From assembly GCA_963971535.1 (NCBI GenBank), contig OZ020587.1, positions 157,703,901 through 157,767,900 on the forward strand: 64,000 bases of DNA. The letters run 5' to 3'. This document shows, one piece after another, positions 56,865 through 64,000 of the stretch. Origin of the DNA: Notolepis coatsorum (lineage: Eukaryota; Chordata; Actinopteri; Aulopiformes; Paralepididae). The stretch's first letter is position 1. Each line of letters begins with the position of its first letter. The notes beneath the pieces are model-generated. The model searched no databases. It was not told where the DNA came from and saw only the letters and a list, made by a program, of their open reading frames with translations. The position numbers and the translations under genes were made by a program.

Positions 56865-58902
56865 CCTAGCCACCACGTCGCTCAAATCCAAGGGTGGAGG
56901 CATCTGTTTTATGATCAACCACCGCTGGTGTACCAACTCCACTACACTCAGTCAGATCTGCTCTCCTCACCTGGAATATATCTCCGTTAAATGCAGACCA
57001 ACATACCTCCCCAGAGCATTCGCATCGGTAATCCTGATCGGTGTTTACATCCCCCCAGATGCTAACGCTAACTCCTCCATAAGCGAACTTGCCAACTACA
57101 TATCATCTGTTGAAAACAAACACCCCGATGCAGCAATAATTGTATTAGGCGACTTCAACCAAACCAACCTGTCCTCTGAGCTACCGAGCTATCACCAACA
57201 GGTAACCTGCCCCAGCAGAGGGAATAACATACTGGACCACTGCTATACAACAATCAAGCAGGCTTACCGTGCTTTTCCAAGAGCTCCCCTGGGCAAGTCC
57301 GACCATGCAATGCTGCTGCTCATCCCAACATACAAACAAAAACTTAAATCCATTAAACCAACGGAAAAATCTGTCAGGTCCTGGTCAACAGAGGCCACCG
57401 AAAAGTTGCGCGCTTGCCTCGCATGCACTGACTGGGACGAGTTCCGCGCAGCCGGCGACCTGCATGACTACACAGACACAGTGACGTCATACATCCACTT
57501 CTGTGAACAACTATGCATCCCATCAAAAACGGTCAAGTTCTACAACAACAATAAACCCTGGTTCACCAAAGAAATCCAACAACTAAGAAAAGAGAAAAAC
57601 ACTGCCTACATAACAGGAATAAAAGAACACTATGTGACTGCAAAATAAGGGCTGCAATAAGAAAAGCAAAATCCAACTACGCCGCCAAACTAGAACAACA
57701 AATCACAACCAATGATACAAGAACCATCTGGAAAAAACTCCAGGACATTACCAACTACAAAAAGAACCCCCCCCCCCATACCCGACAGTGATGACCAGCT
57801 CCCGGACAAACTCAACATCTTCTACACTAGATTTGAACAGTCACCCCCCCCCACCCCCCTCCCCCCTTCCACATCCAGGAGGAAGAGGTGAGGACCACCT
57901 TCAAGAGGATAAAGAAAAATAAAGCAGCAGGCCCAGATAACATCAGTTCATCTGTCCTACATCACTGTGCTGCAGAACTGGCCCCCATCTTCACCAACAT
58001 TTTTAACACCTCCCTCCGTAATTGTTCAGTCCCCCAATGTCTCAAACAGTCCACCATCATCCCTGTCCCAAAATCCAATAATATCTCCTGCCTTAACGAT
58101 TACAGACCAATTGCCCTCACATCTGTAGTAATGAAATCATTTGAACGCATCATTCTCACCCACCTCAAAACCAGCACCACCCCCCTCATGGACCCACACC
58201 AATTTGCCTACAGAACCAACAGGTCTGTGGATGACAGTCAACACAGCCACTCATCACCTGCTGAAACACCTGGAAACCCGCAACTCATACGCCCGCATTC
58301 TGGTTATGGACTTCAGTTCCGCATTCAACACAATTATCTCAGCCAAACTCATCAATAAAGTACTGGACATGAACATTGACCCCTGCATCTGCCACTGGAT
58401 CCATAGCTTCCTCTCCAACAGACAACAGAAGGTCAAAATAAATAACATCACATCCCACCCTTTATATCTCAGCACAGGAGCCCCCCAAGGCTGCGTCCTT
58501 TCACCCTGGCTTTTCTCCCTATACACCAACCTGCTCATATCCCTCCACAACTCCGTAAAAATATATAAATATGCAGATGACACAACCCTTATAGGCCTCA
58601 TCACAGACAATAACGAAACAGAATACCGCACACAAATCAACCACACAATCACCTGGTGCACAGACAATAACCTCCTCCTCAACTCATCAAAAACCCAAGA
58701 ACTCATCATCGACTTCAGACGCCAGCCAAACCCCAAAACCCCCATATCCATCTCCGGCAAACCCATAATCACCACAGATTCCTTCAAATTCCTCTGCACT
58801 CACATAAGCAATAACCTCAAATGGAAAACCAACACAGACCACATACACAAAAAAGCAAATCAAAGACTCTTCTTCCTCCGCCAGCTCAAGAAATACAGAG
58901 TC
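56865..58902 (+). pseudogene. LINE endonuclease and reverse transcriptase, copy 2
   Basis: Same motif set as copy 1: endonuclease to ~57648, where a 7-bp deletion makes a stop, then reverse transcriptase from ~57888 with the same frameshift near 58235. The frame runs at 58903 into an inserted LINE end, producing a chimeric C-terminus ('KKYRVPKVSEYHDHN'). Confidence 0.75.
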
Positions 58903-59679
58903 CCAAAGGTCAGTGAATACCACGATCACAACACCAGAGGGAGCTCCACAAATCATGTCAAACCCAGATTCGGCTCAAATAAGGGACTAAACACGTTTCG
59001 CAATTATGCCACATCAATGTGGAACGCCCTACCCAAAGCTGTAAAGGAATGTGGATCACTACCCACTTTCAAAACCTCTCTCAAGGGACACCTACGGGAG
59101 ACTGCAATTCAACACTGGCCCCTGTAAATATCCTAACCCAATCATTCCAACCCCCTCCAATGTACAGTCATTTACCTAGTATGGTTTTGTCAATAGTTCA
59201 ATGTACAATTGTGTTTGTTTGTACAGTGTCTCCTCCCCCCCCCCCCTCAATGTACAGTGTTACTTGTTTATACAGTGTGCCCCCCGCCCCCCCCCCCCCC
59301 CCCCCCAACCACCTCCAATGTAAATTACCCAGTATGGTTGTCAATATCCCAATGTACCCAACCCCCCCCACCCAACCTCCAATGTACAGTTTCTACGTCA
59401 AATGTATATACTCCCTTTTCTTGACTCCTTCTGTATCACAAACAGTACTGTATTTGCAAATCTGGTATGTCATAAATGTATAGATGTAGCAGTACTGACT
59501 ATCTGTATGTCATGTATGTCATATATGTCTATATGAATTGAAAATGGGGGACCCTGATGGAAACAAGACAAACGTCTTTCTCAGGTCTGCATCCCCTTAA
59601 CAATTGTATGTATTGAGCCGTACTGTATTGTACCCATTCTGCAATCTGTTAAATAAAGTTTTCATTCATTCATTCATTC
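58903..59679 (+). mobile_element. 5'-truncated LINE insertion in LINE copy 2
   Basis: Absent from copy 1, where the sequence is contiguous at ~54360. Flanked by AGTC (58899-58902 and 59680-59683). Carries 'TRGSSTNHVKPRFGSNKG' and 'MWNALPKAVKECGSL', a stop at 59125-59127, a 3' UTR with long C runs (59230-59310), 'aataaagttttc' and an (ATTC)n tail. Inserted after the array/LINE duplication. Confidence 0.85.
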
Positions 59680-59683
59680 AGTC

Positions 59684-60251
59684 AAAAAACATCTCCTGCT
59701 CCGTTTCTACCAGGCCATTATACAAAGCATCCTCACCTTCTCCATAACTGTTTGGTACAGCAATCTGGACACTCACTCGAAAAACAAACTACAAAGAATA
59801 ATCAATAAATCCTCAAAAATAACCCGCACCCCCCTCCCTTCTCTCGAATCACTCCACCGCCAAATCACAATCAGGAGAGCCAGAAAAATCATCTGACCCC
59901 ACTCACCCAGCACACCACATCTTCCAGCTGCTGCCCTCCGGGAGGCGCTACAGATCCCTGACCACCAAAACATCCCGGTTCAAAAACAGCTTCTTCCCCA
60001 CTGCCATACGGACACTGAACTCCCTGTAGTACCGCCCCCCCCCCTCCCTGTAGTACCCCCCTGCAACCCCCCTTACCTCTGCTGACACGGACAACTCTGA
60101 ACTGTAATCTATGTAATTGTGTTTTCTTTTAACTGCATGTAGTATGTATGTTGTAAGTGATGTTATATGTTCTATGTTGGAACTGCAATGCACTGAAACC
60201 AAATTCCACCTTCCTGGCTGGGTGGTCATTAAAGAAATTGATTGATTGATT
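59684..60251 (+). pseudogene. LINE copy 2, reverse transcriptase C-terminus and 3' UTR
   Basis: Continues copy 2 from 'HLLLRFYQAIIQSILTFS' through 'LPSGRRYRSLTTKTSRFKNS'. The 3' UTR matches 54720-54934 and ends in (ATTG)n. Confidence 0.75.
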
Positions 60252-62740
60252 GTCAGAGTCAAGCAGACATGTTGGAGCCTCTGGGTGGGGGGACACACAC
60301 GCACACACACAGATCTCAGGTCAGTTTACAGAGTCAAGCAGACATGTTGGAGCCTCTGGGTGGGGGGGGGGACACACAGATCTCAGGTCAGTTTACAGAG
60401 TCAAGCAGACATGTTGGAGCCTCTGGGGGGAGGGGACACACACACAGATCTCAGGTCAGTTTACAGTCAAGCAGACATGTTGGAGCCTCTGGGTGGAGGG
60501 GGGGACACACACACACACAGATCTCAGGTCAGTTTACAGAGTCAAGCAGACATGTTGGAGCCTCTAGGTGGGGGGGACACACAGATCTCAGGTCAGTTTA
60601 CAGAGTTAAGGCAGACATGTTGGAGCCTCTGGGTGGGGGACACACACAGATCGCAGGCCAGTTTACAGAGTCAAGGCAGACATGTTGGAGCCTCTGGGTG
60701 GGGGGGGGGACACAGATCTCAGGTCAGTTTACAGAGTTATGGCAGACATGTTGGAGCCTTTGGGTGGGGGACACACACACAGATCTCAGGCCAGTTTACA
60801 GAGTCAAGGCAGACATGTTGGAGCCTCTGGGTGGGGGGGGGGGACACACACAGATCTCAGGTCAGTTTACAGAGTCAAGCAGACATGTTGGAGCCTCGGG
60901 GACACACACACACACACACACAGATCTCAGGTCAGTTTACAGACTCAAGGCAGACATGTTGGAGCCTCTGGGTGGGGGGGGGGAGACACACAGATCTCAG
61001 GTCAGTTTACAGTCATGCAGACATGTCGGAGCCTCTGGGTGGGGGGGGGACACACAGATCTCAGGTCAGTTTACAGAGTCAAGCAGACATGTTGGAGCCT
61101 CTGGGTGGGGGGACACACACGCACACACACAGATCTCAGGTCAGTTTACAGAGTCAAGCAGACATGTTGGAGCCTCTGGGTGGGGGGGGGGGACACACAG
61201 ATCTCAGGTCAGTTTACAGAGTCAAGCAGACATGTTGGAGCCTCTGGGGGGAGGGGACACACACACAGATCTCAGGTCAGTTTACAGTCAAGCAGACATG
61301 TTGGAGCCTCTGGGTGGAGGGGGGGACACACACACACACAGATCTCAGGTCAGTTTACAGAGTCAAGCAGACATGTTGGAGCCTCTAGGTGGGGGGGACA
61401 CACAGATCTCAGGTCAGTTTACAGAGTTAAGGCAGACATGTTGGAGCCTCTGGGTGGGGGACACACACAGATCGCAGGCCAGTTTACAGAGTCAAGGCAG
61501 ACATGTTGGAGCCTCTGGGTGGGGGGGGGGACACAGATCTCAGGTCAGTTTACAGAGTTAAGGCAGACATGTTGGAGCCTTTGGGTGGGGGACACACACA
61601 CAGATCTCAGGCCAGTTTACAGAGTCAAGGCAGACATGTTGGAGCCTCTGGGTGGGGGGGGGGGACACACACAGATCTCAGGTCAGTTTACAGAGTCAAG
61701 CAGACATGTTGGAGCCTCGGGGACACACACACACACAGATCTCAGGTCAGTTTACAGACTCAAGGCAGACATGTTGGAGCCTCTGGGTGGGGGGGGGGAG
61801 ACACACAGATCTCAGGTCAGTTTACAGTCATGCAGACATGTCGGAGCCTCTGGGTGGGGGGGGGACACACAGATCTCAGGTCAGTTTACAGAGTCAAGCA
61901 GACATGTTGGAGCCTCTGGGTGGGGGGACACACACGCACACACACAGATCTCAGGTCAGTTTACAGAGTCAAGCAGACATGTTGGAGCCTCTGGGTGGGG
62001 GGGGGGACACACAGATCTCAGGTCAGTTTACAGAGTCAAGCAGACATGTTGGAGCCTCTGGGGGAGGGGACACACACACAGATCTCAGGTCAGTTTACAG
62101 TCAAGCAGACATGTTGGAGCCTCTGGGTGGAGGGGGACACACACACACACACAGATCTCAGGTCAGTTTACAGAGTCAAGCAGACATGTTGGAGCCTCTA
62201 GGTGGGGGGGACACACAGATCTCAGGTCAGTTTACAGAGTTAAGGCAGACATGTTGGAGCCTCTGGGTGGGGGACACACACAGATCGCAGGCCAGTTTAC
62301 AGAGTCAAGGCAGACATGTTGGAGCCTCTGGGTGGGGGGGGGGACACAGATCTCAGGTCAGTTTACAGAGTTAAGGCAGACATGTTGGAGCCTTTGGGTG
62401 GGGGACACACACACAGATCTCAGGCCAGTTTACAGAGTCAAGGCAGACATGTTGGAGCCTCTGGGTGGGGGGGGGGGACACACACAGATCTCAGGTCAGT
62501 TTACAGAGTCAAGCAGACATGTTGGAGCCTCGGGGACACACACACACACACACACAGATCTCAGGTCAGTTTACAGACTCAAGGCAGACATGTTGGAGCC
62601 TCTGGGTGGGGGGGGGGAGACACACAGATCTCAGGTCAGTTTACAGTCATGCAGACATGTCGGAGCCTCTGGGTGGGGGGGGGACACACAGATCTCAGGT
62701 CAGTTTACAGAGTCAAGCAGACATGTTGGAGCCTCTGGGT
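60252..62740. repeat. Splice-site-containing minisatellite, array 3, 12-mer higher-order repeat
   Basis: About 36 units of ~68 bp. Diagnostic monomers (e.g. 'cacacgcacacacac', 'atgtcggagcc', 'cagtttacagtcatgc', 'cctctaggtgg', 'gatcgcaggcc') recur in the same order: the gcacac variant at 60301, 61121 and 61936, spacings 820 and 815 bp. So three copies of a 12-monomer block. The 697-codon frame across it is an artefact of a stop-free repeat. Confidence 0.95.
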
Positions 62741-63170
62741 TGGAGATTCTGTACCCCCCCCCTCATACTGTATGAACCTTTGATTCCATTTTGATTTGAA
62801 ATCTTTATTTCGAACGTGTAAATAAATACAAACATCAAATCAAAACAAATCATTGATCAAGAAATTAAATGAAAAATAATAGTAATAATAACCAAAAGCA
62901 AAACATAACTCAATTTACATGTTCGAAAAGGAGTAGGAAGAAGTATACACTTTAATCCTACCCCTTTTCCACTACTGAGAGTGTACTAATTTAAAACCTT
63001 ACAAAACAAATATATATACCGGTATATGCAAAACTAAAAAGTATATATGTGAAACATGAAATGTACAGGTTTATTCACCTGTACATTGTATATCACTGTT
63101 GCACTTTACTGTTACATTTGCACTCTAGTTGGACGCAAACCTTATTTTTGTTGTACTGTACTTGTGCTGT
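62741..63170 (-). mobile_element. LINE 3'-end fragment and flank
   Basis: 'tgatttgaaatctttatttcg' with 'catgttcgaaaaggagtagg' and 'agaagtatacac' is the reverse complement of the LINE 3' region also seen at 42230-42506. Beyond ~63010 the sequence is AT-rich and unassigned. Confidence 0.5.
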
Positions 63171-63179
63171 GTGATGACC

Positions 63180-64000
63180 AGTGATGCCACAGATTACTTG
63201 TAAAAGTAATCTGATTACTGATTACTCCTTTAAAAAGTAATCTAAGTTACTTTACTGATTACTTGATTATCAGAGTAACTTAGTTACTTTGAAAGTAACT
63301 AGGTTACGAAGTCGTCGTCGTTCCCCCAACAGTTTTTTTTAAACGCTTTATTGAAAGTGCATAAATTGTTTTTAACTTGTTTCTCTGCACATAACGTAAA
63401 TTGTTAAACTAGTGCTTCAGCTTCTGTACCATCAAGTATGGTAAAGCAACAGTCTATGATGCTCACAGCATTAGAGCAGCCAGCCAGTGGTTTTACAAAA
63501 CCAGTGTATCACATCTAACAAATGCAGGCTGAACTATTCAATTATATCAACTGTAACTATTAAATTGTTTTTATAAATGTCTCTCTATAAACATACAATC
63601 AGTCTCTCTTTAACATGTAAATTAACTGTAAATCTGGCAAATAAGAGCTTTTGCTCTGCCACCATCAAATATACATTAATCAAAAGGGAAAGAAACAATC
63701 TCTCTCTTTTGCTGTTGGACCTCCGAGTCCTCTTGTACCTAGTCGAAGCGTCGGCTAGTGTTGTGATTCCAGATGCTTTCAATGCAATTGGATGTGCTGT
63801 TTTTAGCGGTAGACAGTATTTTGTTTCCTCCGCATATGAATGTTTTTTTCACCCGGCTTAGCTGACACAAACGTGAAGTAGTGACTGAGGCTACGTTTAG
63901 ACGAGCGTTTTGGGATGGAAGTCTGAACAGAAACCGCAAAAGTCGTCTTGCGGTTTCACTTTTAATTTTGCGTTTAGACAAGCGTTTTGGGGTGGAATTC
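63180..64000. other. Unclassified repeat-like DNA; no gene seen
   Basis: 63185-63310 contains repeated 'gattactt', 'agtaatct' and 'agttacttt' words of a type common at ends of fish DNA transposons. 63893-64000 contains two 'cgtttagac.agcgttttgg' repeats. The 94-codon frame at 63577 matches nothing. No sp3 upstream exon was recognised here. Confidence 0.35.

Larger units (their letters stand above)
55601..60251 (+). mobile_element. Rex1/CR1-like LINE, copy 2
   Basis: Near-identical to copy 1 with the same left junction and the same internal L2-type fragment (56041-56852). Differences: a 7-bp deletion near 57647 creating a stop, a 3-bp difference near 57982, shorter C runs, and a 777-bp LINE insertion at 58903-59679. 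Tail (ATTG)n at 60237-60252. Confidence 0.8.

Noticed and set aside
60242..62794. Open frames of up to 697 codons with threonine/histidine repeats
   Set aside because: They translate the ~68-bp tandem repeat; the same words appear in every frame and G-run lengths shift the frame at random.

Overview
The window looks like teleost fish genomic DNA. It is dominated by transposable elements (L1/Tx1-, L2- and Rex1/CR1-like LINEs, hAT-, Kolobok- and piggyBac-like DNA elements, Ty3/gypsy-like LTR DNA, a tRNA-derived SINE) and by minisatellites. It holds one recognisable host gene: the last two coding exons of an Sp3-type zinc-finger transcription factor on the minus strand (48671-50283).

Layout. 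1-21421 is one degenerate L1/Tx1-like LINE on the plus strand. It is split by an L2-like LINE carrying 283-bp tandem 5' monomers (4351-9300) and by an 8.7-kb composite DNA element, called E1 here (9814-18546). E1 is itself split by a TTAA-flanked element with THAP remnants, a SINE with 16-bp duplications, and a hAT-like element with 8-bp duplications. 21966-22957 is a 23-bp minisatellite. 24093-41516 is a single 30-bp minisatellite cut into four pieces by three insertions: a probable solo LTR, an outer unit holding a gag-pro LTR retrotransposon, and E2, the second, inverted copy of the composite element. E1 and E2 both carry a 5S rRNA-derived sequence and the same arrangement of a ~287-bp palindromic unit beside a large unit. 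Each copy shows the empty site for insertions in the other. 42570-44645 is a 43-bp minisatellite with a ~702-bp higher-order period, split by a LINE fragment.

46028-62740 is the sp3 neighbourhood: purine-rich minisatellite, probable 3' UTR, terminal exon, low-complexity intron, and the exon with fingers 1-2. Upstream of that exon (higher coordinates) lie three arrays of a ~68-bp repeat whose unit includes a copy of the exon's own 3' splice site and first coding bases. The arrays are separated by two near-identical Rex1/CR1-like LINE copies. The last array is a 12-monomer higher-order repeat present three times.

No prokaryotic features, CRISPR arrays or intact tRNA genes were seen. Almost all long open frames here are LINE or LTR coding DNA, or artefacts of tandem repeats. 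All comparisons were made by eye, so family names are assigned by motif and terminal structure, not by database search.
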